Shown here piece after piece: positions 1 through 5,891 of a stretch of DNA of 7,410 nt; position 1 is the stretch's first letter; the number at the start of each line of letters is the position of its first letter. The notes under the pieces are model-generated. The model had not been told where the DNA came from. It saw only the letters and a program-made list of their open reading frames with translations, and did not search any database. Location of the stretch: positions 1 to 7,410 of the forward strand of contig JAEYPI010000116.1 in assembly GCA_023410885.1 (NCBI GenBank), read 5' to 3'. The position numbers and the translations under genes were made by a program. This stretch comes from Bacillota bacterium (lineage in GTDB: Bacteria > Bacillota > Clostridia > DSM-8532).

Positions 1-1788
1 GAGTAGATCCCTGACACCCCTATCAGCAAATAGCTTATAGCGGGTCGTCATTTCCGAAACTGCCCAGCGCAATGCACCGGCCGCCTTATTTGGATCGGTC
101 ACAACCGGAATCAACAGGTGGGGAATACCGTTATAAACCCCTAATTCAACCACCTTGGGGTCCACCATGAGGAGCTTCACTTCTTCCGGGGACGCCTTGT
201 AAAGCAAACTGAGCACAATGGAGTTAATGCATACACTCTTACCTGAGCCGGTGGCTCCTGCGATTAGAATATGGGGCATTTTTGCCAGGTTTATAACGAT
301 GCTTTCACCGGAAATATCCTTCCCCAGAGCAACAGCCAAGCGCGACGGATGCTTTTGGAATTCCGTGGACTCAAGAACACTGCGAAGGCTGATCGGCGCA
401 ACTTCTTTATTGGGTACCTCAACGCCGATGGCAGCCTTACCCGGAATGGGGGCTTCTATACGCACACCCGAGGAGGCTAAATTTAAGGCAATATCGTCGG
501 TGAGATTGACAATCCGGCTCACCTTGATACCGGGGGCCGGCTGAAGCTCATATTGTGTAAAGGCCGGTCCTACCGATACATTAATGACTTTTGCACCTAT
601 TCCAAAGCTCTCCAGCGTACTTTCCAGCTTTTTAGCGTTTTCAACAGCAGAAGCCTTGATGGCTTTCATATTATTTTCGCCTTCGGTTGACTTGGAAAGC
701 AACTCAACCGGCGGATAAATATAGGATTCACTTTTTTCAATGCTATAGCTGATAGGCTCTGTAGCCGGTGGGATAGGTTCAGCCTGGGGCTGGGGTTCTG
801 AAGGCTTGCTCCTTGTTTTTCTCTGTGTTTTTTCCACCTCGGGGACGGTCAACGTAAAGCCTACCTCTTCAAGCTCATCATCAGTGGCCGCCATTTCCGG
901 CTGACTTTGAACAACAGGCTGAGTGGGTTGTTGGGGCGCGATTGAGGGTACAGTCCCTACAACGTCACCTTCTTGAGGTTTCTTTTGACCCTCAATTGGG
1001 AAATCCAGGATTCTCTTTTTCCTCTTCTCTCTTACAGGAAAGCCTGCGGCAGCAGCTTCCTCTTCCTCTTCAAGCTCCAGACATTTTTGGTAATAGCGGT
1101 CCTCTTTCTTTTTGCGTGCCGCCTCCACCATTCCATTAAAAGCCTCACTGGTGCCCTTGGCGACATTGCGTGCTGCTTCAGCAATCGATAATCTGGTAAT
1201 CAACATGGCAACGATAGTGGAAAGGGTGATCAAGATAACCATGGTTCCCCATTTTTTAAAGACAAATAAAAGGGGAACGCCAATAATACCGCCTAATGCA
1301 CCACCGCTGGCCTGAAAAAGCTGCCCCTTGCCAATGGCATCAACACCATCTCGGTAGAAAGTATTGATACACCGCCATAAGCTCATATTTTCATAACGGG
1401 CTATATCATAAAGACCGGCCTGAAGCATGGCCGAAATAAGTATGAGTAAAAGCAGAATCAAAGAAAAACGTCTATCCTCATTAAGAAGCTGAGGTTTAAA
1501 GATTTTAATCAATCCGTGGAAAATAATCAGCGGCGCAATGACATAGCCTGTCAAGCCAAACAAGCCTCCCACATGTCTTCCCACTATTTCCCCAGCTATC
1601 CCAGCGTTCTTGAAGAAAATGCTGATGCCCATGAGAATGCCCAGTGCAACAAGAATCAACCCCGAGACTTCGCCCCGCAATTGCTTATTGACCTTCTTGT
1701 TGACTTTCTTCTTAGCTTTTGGGTTGGCTTTTGGGTTACGCTTTTTCTGACCGGAGACCGGCTTCTTTTGTACTTTTTTGGGAGCCAC
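1..1788 (-). CDS. ftsK/spoIIIE: FtsK/SpoIIIE-family DNA translocase (C-terminus beyond window)
   Basis: Membrane-anchored, ATP-driven double-stranded DNA pump that clears chromosomal DNA from the division or sporulation septum. The 596 visible residues begin with a Lys-rich cytoplasmic tail (1-38). Hydrophobic segments follow near 42-59, 74-97, 107-124 and 158-198, the last long enough for one or two passes. Then comes a charged, Pro/Gln-rich linker (about 205-355) with an acidic Glu run at 238-244. The alpha/beta motor region starts near 370 and contains GVRIEAPIPGK (441-451), Walker A GATGSGKS (511-518) and the family motif MVDPK (541-545). The Walker B segment and the DNA-reading gamma domain lie past the left edge. 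The start is GTG at 1788, chosen because GGAGG lies 7 nt upstream. FtsK and SpoIIIE cannot be separated here; SpoIIIE is favoured by the neighbouring dapA. The gene diverges from the riboswitch-controlled dapAB operon. Confidence 0.96.
   Translation of the reverse strand, partial: MAPKKVQKKPVSGQKKRNPKANPKAKKKVNKKVNKQLRGEVSGLILVALGILMGISIFFKNAGIAGEIVGRHVGGLFGLTGYVIAPLIIFHGLIKIFKPQLLNEDRRFSLILLLLILISAMLQAGLYDIARYENMSLWRCINTFYRDGVDAIGKGQLFQASGGALGGIIGVPLLFVFKKWGTMVILITLSTIVAMLITRLSIAEAARNVAKGTSEAFNGMVEAARKKKEDRYYQKCLELEEEEEAAAAGFPVREKRKKRILDFPIEGQKKPQEGDVVGTVPSIAPQQPTQPVVQSQPEMAATDDELEEVGFTLTVPEVEKTQRKTRSKPSEPQPQAEPIPPATEPISYSIEKSESYIYPPVELLSKSTEGENNMKAIKASAVENAKKLESTLESFGIGAKVINVSVGPAFTQYELQPAPGIKVSRIVNLTDDIALNLASSGVRIEAPIPGKAAIGVEVPNKEVAPISLRSVLESTEFQKHPSRLAVALGKDISGESIVINLAKMPHILIAGATGSGKSVCINSIVLSLLYKASPEEVKLLMVDPKVVELGVYNGIPHLLIPVVTDPNKAAGALRWAVSEMTTRYKLFADRGVRDLL
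1687..1746 (-). repeat. Five degenerate 12-bp units in the ftsK/spoIIIE N-terminal tail
   Basis: Five consecutive 12-bp units encode tetrapeptides at residues 15-34: KKRN, PKAN, PKAK, KKVN, KKVN. The clearest DNA copies are the 11-bp GCTTTTGGGTT at 1715-1725 and 1727-1737 on the plus strand. The result is a strongly basic segment just before the first membrane helix. It probably arose by slippage; a role in binding DNA or acidic lipid is inference. Confidence 0.7.
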
Positions 1789-1833
1789 GAAAATTCCTCC
1801 ACTTTGCTTGATTAAATTTATTTTTGCATGTTT

Positions 1834-1863
1834 ACTATATCATATTAAATTGCCCTTTGACAA
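1834..1863 (-). promoter_or_regulatory. Candidate sigma-A promoter for the ftsK/spoIIIE gene
   Basis: On the minus strand, -35 TTGTCA (1863-1858) and -10 TATAGT (1839-1834) are separated by 18 bp. The predicted start near 1827 gives a leader of about 40 nt to the GTG at 1788. The -35 box overlaps the -35 box of the opposite promoter. Confidence 0.55.
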
Positions 1864-1885
1864 TGTAAGGGAGTAATGATATCAT
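1857..1885 (+). promoter_or_regulatory. Candidate sigma-A promoter for the riboswitch-dapA-dapB transcript
   Basis: A perfect -35 TTGACA (1857-1862) and a -10 TATCAT (1880-1885) are separated by 17 bp. Transcription would begin near 1892, about 56 nt before the aptamer. An alternative -10 TATAAT at 1943-1948 lacks a good -35 and would start the RNA at about 1955, inside helix P1, so the upstream promoter is preferred. Confidence 0.65.
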
Positions 1886-1947
1886 TTACGATAATTTCAC
1901 ACACTTGATAGAAGAGGTGTGGAGTCCGTTAAGAAAATAGAATATAA

Positions 1948-2119
1948 TCTATAGATAGAGGTGCAATTTTCAAGAGTCACTTAAGGGAGGGCAGCGGGCC
2001 TGAGGAACTTAAGCAAAAGGGAAAAGTGCCGAAGGGGCAGGATGCCGTTTCATCTGCCGCCTGGTTGATAGGTGAATAACCTTCCAACTGTCGCTTTTTA
2101 GCGGAGAGCTATCGGTAGA
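1948..2119 (+). promoter_or_regulatory. Lysine riboswitch (L-box) aptamer upstream of dapA
   Basis: The conserved 5' core GATAGAGGTGCA (1954-1965), TTCAAGAG and the later GCCGAAGG match the lysine riboswitch consensus. The 3' end CTGTC...GGAGAGCTATC resembles that of the Bacillus lysC leader. All five helices can be drawn. P1 is GATAG (1954-1958) with CTATC (2109-2113), extended by TCTAT (1948-1952) with GTAGA (2115-2119). P2 includes CTTAAG (1980-1985) with CTTAAG (2008-2013). P3 is GGCAGGATG with CATCTGCC closing loop CCGTTT. P4 is GTTG/GGT with ACC/CAAC, and P5 is CGCT with AGCG. Loop L2 AGCGG (1993-1997) can kiss loop L3 CCGTT (2045-2049), as the family requires. Lysine binding should stabilise P1 and promote termination downstream. 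Confidence 0.97.
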
Positions 2120-2170
2120 GTTCAAAAAGAGCTCATAAAAGCCTTTTGTGTCAAAACAGGCTGCCGGTAG
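2109..2170 (+). promoter_or_regulatory. Antiterminator of the lysine riboswitch
   Basis: CTATCGGTAG (2109-2118), which includes the 3' strand of P1, can pair with CTGCCGGTAG (2161-2170), the 5' arm of the terminator. All ten positions pair, two of them as G-U. A small hairpin GAGTTC-AAAAA-GAGCTC (2118-2134) can form inside the enclosed loop, competing only at 2118. Pairing here excludes both P1 and the terminator, giving an ON state when lysine is scarce. Confidence 0.85.
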
Positions 2171-2190
2171 AAATACAGGGCAGCTTTTTT
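2160..2190 (+). terminator. Intrinsic terminator of the lysine riboswitch
   Basis: Stem GCTGCC (2160-2165) pairs with GGCAGC (2179-2184), with an inner GTA-GAAA-TAC extension in the loop, followed by T6 (2185-2190). It lies 88 bp before the dapA ATG and is expected to form when lysine is bound. The remaining 2191-2278 holds only the dapA ribosome binding site as far as I can see. Confidence 0.9.
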
Positions 2191-2278
2191 ACGCAAGTCA
2201 TAAGGTTTATTTAGAAAAACAAAAAACTGACGATTGATCACCAAACTTAGCATCATAGAATTGAAAGGAGTGCTCAAA

Positions 2279-3166
2279 ATGAAAAAAACCCTGTTTACCG
2301 GTTCCTGTGTGGCACTTGTCACCCCCTTTACCGACAGCGGAGTGGATTTCAAAAAACTTGAAGAACTGATTGAATGGCATATAAAGGAAGGTACTGACGG
2401 AATTTTGATATGCGGAACAACCGGAGAAGCCTCCACCATGCCCGATAAAGAGCATAAGGAGACCATTCGCTTTGCCATTGAAAAAATCAATAAACGTGTT
2501 CATGTCATGGCTGGCGCCGGCAGCAACGACACCAAGCATGCCATTGAGCTTTCAAAATTCTGCGAAGAAGCAGGCGCCGACTCCATCCTAAGCGTAACCC
2601 CTTATTACAACAAAACAACACAAGAGGGTCTTTATCAGCATTTTAAAATGATTGCCAACAGCGTGAATATCCCTATGGTACTCTATAATGTACCTTCAAG
2701 AACCAATCTTAACATTAACCCCTCAACACTCAAGCGTTTGTCAGAGATTGATAATATCGTGGCTCTCAAAGAGTGTAATCTGTTACAAGCTGCAGAGGTT
2801 TTCTATCTATGCGGCGAAAATCTCCATTTGTATTCAGGAGAAGACGGCAATATCCTGCCCCTCCTCTCTCTGGGTGGCAAAGGTGTTATTTCAGTTCTAG
2901 CCAATATCATACCCAAGGATGTTCATCAAATGGTTCAAGCCTTTTTTGAAGGGGATCTTGCTACCAGCCGCCAGCTCCAGTTAAAGTCCGTTCCTCTTGA
3001 AAAAGCCCTTTTCTGTGAGACCAATCCCATTCCCGTCAAAGCGGCCATGAACGTTCTGGGTATGGAGGTTGGCGCATGCCGAATGCCCCTTGTTGATATT
3101 TCAGATTCTGGGTTGCTTCAGCTTAAGAAGGCCCTTAAGGAATATGGCCTTATGGAGACAATCTAA
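2279..3166 (+). CDS. dapA: 4-hydroxy-tetrahydrodipicolinate synthase
   Basis: Condenses pyruvate with L-aspartate 4-semialdehyde, the first committed step to diaminopimelate, lysine and, in spore formers, dipicolinate; a cytoplasmic TIM-barrel aldolase. The 295 residues are the usual family length. Visible motifs are GTTGE (46-50, substrate-binding T47/T48), VTPYYN (106-111), LYNVPSRT (135-142, catalytic Y136 and substrate-binding R141) and ALKE (162-165) with Schiff-base lysine K164. The start is the ATG at 2279, 8 nt after AAAGGAG (2264-2270); an upstream in-frame ATG at 2234 has no such site. By eye alignment, E. coli lysine-site residues H53 and E84 correspond to D56 and H87, so feedback inhibition by lysine is probably weak or absent. 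It is preceded by a lysine riboswitch and followed 32 bp later by dapB in the same operon. Confidence 0.97.
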   Translation: MKKTLFTGSCVALVTPFTDSGVDFKKLEELIEWHIKEGTDGILICGTTGEASTMPDKEHKETIRFAIEKINKRVHVMAGAGSNDTKHAIELSKFCEEAGADSILSVTPYYNKTTQEGLYQHFKMIANSVNIPMVLYNVPSRTNLNINPSTLKRLSEIDNIVALKECNLLQAAEVFYLCGENLHLYSGEDGNILPLLSLGGKGVISVLANIIPKDVHQMVQAFFEGDLATSRQLQLKSVPLEKALFCETNPIPVKAAMNVLGMEVGACRMPLVDISDSGLLQLKKALKEYGLMETI

Positions 3167-3198
3167 GCTTCTTTGACTTTTTACCGGAGGTTTTAATA

Positions 3199-3957
3199 AT
3201 GATTCGTATACTATTAAACGGTTGTAACGGAAAAATGGGGCAAGCCATTACAAGGACATGTGCCTTCAAGGAAGATCTTTTCGTAGTGGCAGGGGTCGAT
3301 CCTTCTGTCCGGGAGGGTAATAGCTTTCCTGTGTACTCAGATCCCTTTCAGGTGGCCGAGACTGTGGATATTATCATCGACTTCTCCCATCCCACTGCTT
3401 TAGCGGGTATTTTGAAATATGCTGTCCATAAAAGTCTGCCCATTGTCATTGCCACAACGGGGCTTTCCGATGAACATAAAAAGCTAATTGAAGAGGCTTC
3501 TCATTCAATACCGGTCCTGCTTTCGGCTAATATGTCCCTTGGCATCAACCTGCTTTTAGACCTTGTCAAAAGGGCCACAAAAATGCTTCACGGAACTTTC
3601 GATATTGAGATAATTGAAAAGCACCATAACCAAAAAATCGATGCCCCAAGCGGTACGGCCCTGGCTATTGCCGACGCGGTAAATGCCACATTGGCCAGCA
3701 ATCAGATGAAGTATGTTTATGACCGTCATTCTACAAGACAAAAGCGAACCCGAGACGAGATCGGTATCCATGCTATCAGAGGGGGCACCATCACAGGTGA
3801 GCATACCATCCTTTTTGCAGGAAATGACGAGATGATTGAAATTAAGCACACCGCTGTATCAAAGGATCTATTTGCAGAGGGCGCTGTAAAGGCCGCCGCC
3901 TTCCTGTATGATAAAGCACCCGGTTATTATGTGATGCAGGATATATTCGAAGAATAA
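3199..3957 (+). CDS. dapB: 4-hydroxy-tetrahydrodipicolinate reductase
   Basis: Reduces the DapA product with NAD(P)H to tetrahydrodipicolinate in the cytoplasm. The 252 residues fit the shorter form of the family. The N-terminal Rossmann domain has the dinucleotide loop NGCNGKMGQ (7-15), IIDFSHP (59-65) and ATTGLS (85-90). SANMSLGINLL (109-119) links to the catalytic domain with EKHHNQKIDAPSGTAL (140-155), in which H142/H143 and K146 correspond to E. coli H159/H160 and K163. IGIHAIRGGTITGEH (188-202) and AGNDEMIEIKH (207-217) are further family motifs. Acidic D34 after the second strand may bear on NADH versus NADPH choice, but this is not decided by sequence. GGAGG (3186-3190) lies 8 nt before the ATG. 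It sits 32 bp behind dapA with no terminator between, so it shares the lysine-riboswitch transcript. Confidence 0.97.
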   Translation: MIRILLNGCNGKMGQAITRTCAFKEDLFVVAGVDPSVREGNSFPVYSDPFQVAETVDIIIDFSHPTALAGILKYAVHKSLPIVIATTGLSDEHKKLIEEASHSIPVLLSANMSLGINLLLDLVKRATKMLHGTFDIEIIEKHHNQKIDAPSGTALAIADAVNATLASNQMKYVYDRHSTRQKRTRDEIGIHAIRGGTITGEHTILFAGNDEMIEIKHTAVSKDLFAEGAVKAAAFLYDKAPGYYVMQDIFEE

Positions 3958-3979
3958 TATCGCGGAGTTAAAACGAAAT

Positions 3980-4013
3980 GGGGCATTCCTTCCGGAACGC
4001 CCCGTTTTTGTTT
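3980..4013. terminator. Probable bidirectional intrinsic terminator after dapB
   Basis: GGGGC-A-TTCC (3980-3989), loop TTCC and GGAA-C-GCCCC (3994-4003) form a ten-step stem with one A-C mismatch, followed by GTTTTTGTTT on the plus strand. On the minus strand the stem is followed by ATTTCGTTTT. It lies 22 bp past the dapB stop and 33 bp past the stop of the convergent membrane-protein gene, so it can serve both. The plus-strand function is the stronger call. Confidence 0.88.
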
Positions 4014-4036
4014 CAACGCAGTTGTGAACCAACCCA

Positions 4037-4900
4037 TCATTCTGCTTCTTTTGGAGCTGGTTGCAGATATTTATCAATGGCCGGATTAATCAAGAAGCTC
4101 ATAATCAAGCCGGGCAGCGTAAAGCCAAGAACCAAATAGAAAACATACATGATGACCAGTGCCAGTATGCTGCCCGTCAATTGCACCAAAAGGATGGGAA
4201 CCACAATAAATAAGGCGCATAGGATAAGCACAGCCAGGTTGGGCAAAAATCTGGCAAAGGAAAACAGAAAAGCATTTTTGTACAGATTCTTGATAGTAAG
4301 ATCATAGGTTACCATCATAGGATATAAATAGAGATTCATCATCAAGAAGATGATTAAAACCACAATAAGCAAACCATTGGCAATGGGAAATAGAATACTG
4401 GAGCCCACATTGAGCTGGGAGTATAAATAGAGGTCCAATATAAGAAACAGGATAGCAAACAGGTTGATGAGGCCTACAATCATTCCCTGTTTAAAGTTCT
4501 CCTTCATTTTATCTTTAAAATCCGACCAGAGAAAGGTGGGCAGCTCATAGGAATAACAACGTAAAAGATAGGCCAAACCCGCTTGAGCCGGTCCAACGGA
4601 GATAACCGGCACCACCATGAGAAAGATGACTAGTGGCACAGCTAATACAAAAAGAACGGTTATCAGATCAGTTTGAGACGCTGATTGTGAAATATTGGGG
4701 ATGAATAATTCCAATAAATAAATACTTAGAATAAAAGAAATAATAATAGCCGGGAGATTAAATAACATGTACATAAAGTTCATGGTAATCAATTTCCAAA
4801 ATTTTCTCCCCAAAACCTGAAAGAATACTGTCACTCGGCTTCTGTCGTCAACATACTTTTCGCCGGGGGCTACCTCAAAAATCTTCTCTTCAGTCATCAT
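4037..4900 (-). CDS. Polytopic membrane protein, YesL/DUF624-like
   Basis: Integral membrane protein of 287 residues and unknown function. A hydrophilic N-terminus (1-30) is followed by hydrophobic segments near 36-65, 79-104, 138-161, 167-195, 207-240 and 242-270, and a short charged tail. The stretch VGPAQAGLAYLLR (102-114), then DFKDKMKENFKQG (127-139) leading into a membrane helix, resembles the YesL/DUF624 family, in which a GPA-type motif precedes an Arg and an amphipathic segment before the next helix. The resemblance is by eye, and the protein is longer than I expect for that family. The start is either ATG at 4900 or the adjacent ATG at 4897; AAGG-containing sequence 5-8 nt upstream supports both weakly. 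It diverges from the LOR-family gene and converges on dapB, so it is probably monocistronic. Confidence 0.6.
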   Translation of the reverse strand: MMTEEKIFEVAPGEKYVDDRSRVTVFFQVLGRKFWKLITMNFMYMLFNLPAIIISFILSIYLLELFIPNISQSASQTDLITVLFVLAVPLVIFLMVVPVISVGPAQAGLAYLLRCYSYELPTFLWSDFKDKMKENFKQGMIVGLINLFAILFLILDLYLYSQLNVGSSILFPIANGLLIVVLIIFLMMNLYLYPMMVTYDLTIKNLYKNAFLFSFARFLPNLAVLILCALFIVVPILLVQLTGSILALVIMYVFYLVLGFTLPGLIMSFLINPAIDKYLQPAPKEAE

Positions 4901-4917
4901 TTCTACCTTACCTTTAT

Positions 4918-4946
4918 TTGTGTTTTTTTGGTATTGATTGTATAAT
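4918..4946 (+). promoter_or_regulatory. Candidate promoter for the LOR-family gene
   Basis: -35 TTGTGT (4918-4923) and a perfect -10 TATAAT (4941-4946) are spaced by 17 bp. The start near 4953 leaves a leader of about 95 nt to the ATG at 5048. It faces the minus-strand promoter at 4967-4975. Confidence 0.5.
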
Positions 4947-4966
4947 GGGTTTGGTTCTATTAATTT

Positions 4967-4975
4967 ATTATATCA
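4967..4975 (-). promoter_or_regulatory. Candidate extended -10 promoter for the membrane-protein gene
   Basis: On the minus strand, TG-A-TATAAT (4975-4967) is a perfect extended -10 element. No good -35 is seen, which extended -10 promoters tolerate. The predicted start near 4960 gives a leader of about 60 nt before the ATG at 4900. Confidence 0.5.
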
Positions 4976-5047
4976 CATAGCTGCTATCTAATTTTGAATC
5001 TTTTGTAAATAATATTTTATGAATTTATAGGGAGTGTGAGACAAACC

Positions 5048-5533
5048 ATGACTAATCTTTATATTCGTCAAAAGGTATTCTCCATAGGTGATCGTTACAA
5101 TATTCTCAATGAAGCCGGTCAACCCGTTTTCTCAGTTGAAAGTGAGATCTTTACCTTTGGCGCAAAGATTCACCTTCTTGATACAACGGGAGCTGAGCTT
5201 TACTTTATTCAGCAAAAGCTATTCAAATTCCTGCCTGAATACCATATTTATAACGGCGATTTGCTCTGTGCTGTCATTAAAAAGGAATTTTCTTTTTTAA
5301 AGCCTAAGCTCAATATTACAAGTCAGTTTGGTGATTATACCTTTGAGGGCAACCTCTTTGCCATGGACTTCGCCATCCTGAATAATGGCCTGAGGATAGG
5401 CGAATTGCATAAGAAATGGTTATCCTTTGGCGACAGCTATGAGCTCTCTATCTATGATGACAATAACGTGGCCTTCTTCTGTGCCCTGACTATTGCCATC
5501 GACCATTGCTTGCATAATGAAAATAATAAATAA
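5048..5533 (+). CDS. LURP-one-related (LOR/YxjI) family protein
   Basis: Small soluble protein of 161 residues resembling Bacillus YxjI and the LURP-one-related family, which has a Tubby/scramblase-like beta barrel around a central helix. Its biochemical role is not established. Family features are the opening IRQKVFSIGDRYNI (6-19), repeated beta-strand units with E-IFTFGAKIHL, the turn QQKLFKFLPEYHIY (55-68), a second KKEF-FLKPKLNI unit (78-90), KKWLSFGDSYELSIYD (122-137) and a final hydrophobic helix ALTIAIDHCLHNE (146-158). There is no signal peptide. The start is ATG at 5048: an in-frame GTG at 5036 is only 1 nt from GGGAG (5030-5034) and cannot use it. The 13-nt spacing to ATG 5048 is long, so translation may be modest. 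No strong terminator follows; AACCC...GGGTT around 5536-5574 is a weak candidate. Confidence 0.86.
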   Translation: MTNLYIRQKVFSIGDRYNILNEAGQPVFSVESEIFTFGAKIHLLDTTGAELYFIQQKLFKFLPEYHIYNGDLLCAVIKKEFSFLKPKLNITSQFGDYTFEGNLFAMDFAILNNGLRIGELHKKWLSFGDSYELSIYDDNNVAFFCALTIAIDHCLHNENNK

Positions 5534-5573
5534 AAACCCCCAGAAGCATGTTCTTGTAATGGTATAGCTGGGT

Positions 5574-5591
5574 TATTCACATTTCTGAATA
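5574..5591. repeat. Small inverted repeat between the LOR gene and tRNA-Leu
   Basis: TATTCA (5574-5579) and TGAATA (5586-5591) form a 6-bp inverted repeat with a 6-nt loop and no T-run. It could be an operator half-site pair or chance. Nothing else is supported in 5534-5629 apart from a weak AACCC/GGGTT pairing. Confidence 0.3.
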
Positions 5592-5629
5592 GCATGAACC
5601 GTATAGAGTGAAAAAATTGCGGATATGTA

Positions 5630-5658
5630 TTGACAGGGTCAAAATGAGCCTGTATAAT
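5630..5658 (+). promoter_or_regulatory. Perfect consensus sigma-A promoter for tRNA-Leu
   Basis: TTGACA (5630-5635) and TATAAT (5653-5658) are separated by exactly 17 bp, as expected for a strongly expressed stable RNA. Transcription should start near 5665, leaving about 59 nt of leader for RNase P to remove before the mature tRNA 5' end at 5724. Confidence 0.92.
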
Positions 5659-5723
5659 AAATCTTGCTGTTAAGGACAGAACAAAACTTCACCCTCAAGG
5701 CCTTAAAGCAAAATTCGCAATAT

Positions 5724-5806
5724 GCGGTCGTGGTGGAACTGGCAGACACGTACGTTTGAGGGGCGTATGCGCGAGCATACCGGTTCAAGTCCGGTCGACC
5801 GCACCA
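5724..5806 (+). tRNA. tRNA-Leu, anticodon GAG
   Basis: The full cloverleaf is visible. The acceptor stem GCGGTCG pairs with CGACCGC, followed by discriminator A and encoded CCA (5804-5806). The D arm contains the family sequence GTGGAACTGGCAGAC. The anticodon stem TACGT/GCGTA closes loop TTGAGGG with anticodon GAG at 5758-5760, which reads CUC and CUU leucine codons. A class II variable arm TGC-GCGA-GCA marks it as a Leu-type tRNA, and the T arm is ACCGG-TTCAAGT-CCGGT. At 83 nt it is of normal size. I found no second copy of its 3' end in the window, so there is no sign of an integrated element. Confidence 0.97.
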
Positions 5807-5810
5807 AAAG

Positions 5811-5844
5811 AACTCCATTGGATAATCCAGTGGAGTTTTTTTTT
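5811..5844 (+). terminator. Strong intrinsic terminator after tRNA-Leu
   Basis: AACTCCATTGG (5811-5821) and CCAGTGGAGTT (5827-5837) form an 11-step stem with one T-G pair and an ATAAT loop. An unbroken run of nine T follows at 5836-5844. It starts 5 nt after the CCA end and lies 47 bp before the next ATG. Confidence 0.95.
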
Positions 5845-5891
5845 GCCTGCATTTAACAAAGTACAACGTAGAAAGCTGGAGGATTTTAGAC

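Noticed and set aside
218..1815. Several plus-strand ORFs of 65-108 codons
   Set aside because: All are shadows of the minus-strand translocase gene, which shows continuous conserved FtsK/SpoIIIE sequence in its own frame.
1890..2190. T-box leader as an explanation for the dapA upstream region
   Set aside because: The terminator arrangement is compatible, but the lysine-aptamer core, five helices and kissing loops match the L-box throughout and explain the region fully.
2234..2278. Upstream in-frame ATG for dapA
   Set aside because: It has no ribosome binding site and would add 15 residues before the normal N-terminus; AAAGGAG is correctly placed for the ATG at 2279.
2122..2539. Minus-strand ORFs opposite the dapA leader and 5' end
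   Set aside because: They lie antisense to the riboswitch terminator and to conserved dapA codons and have no recognisable domain.
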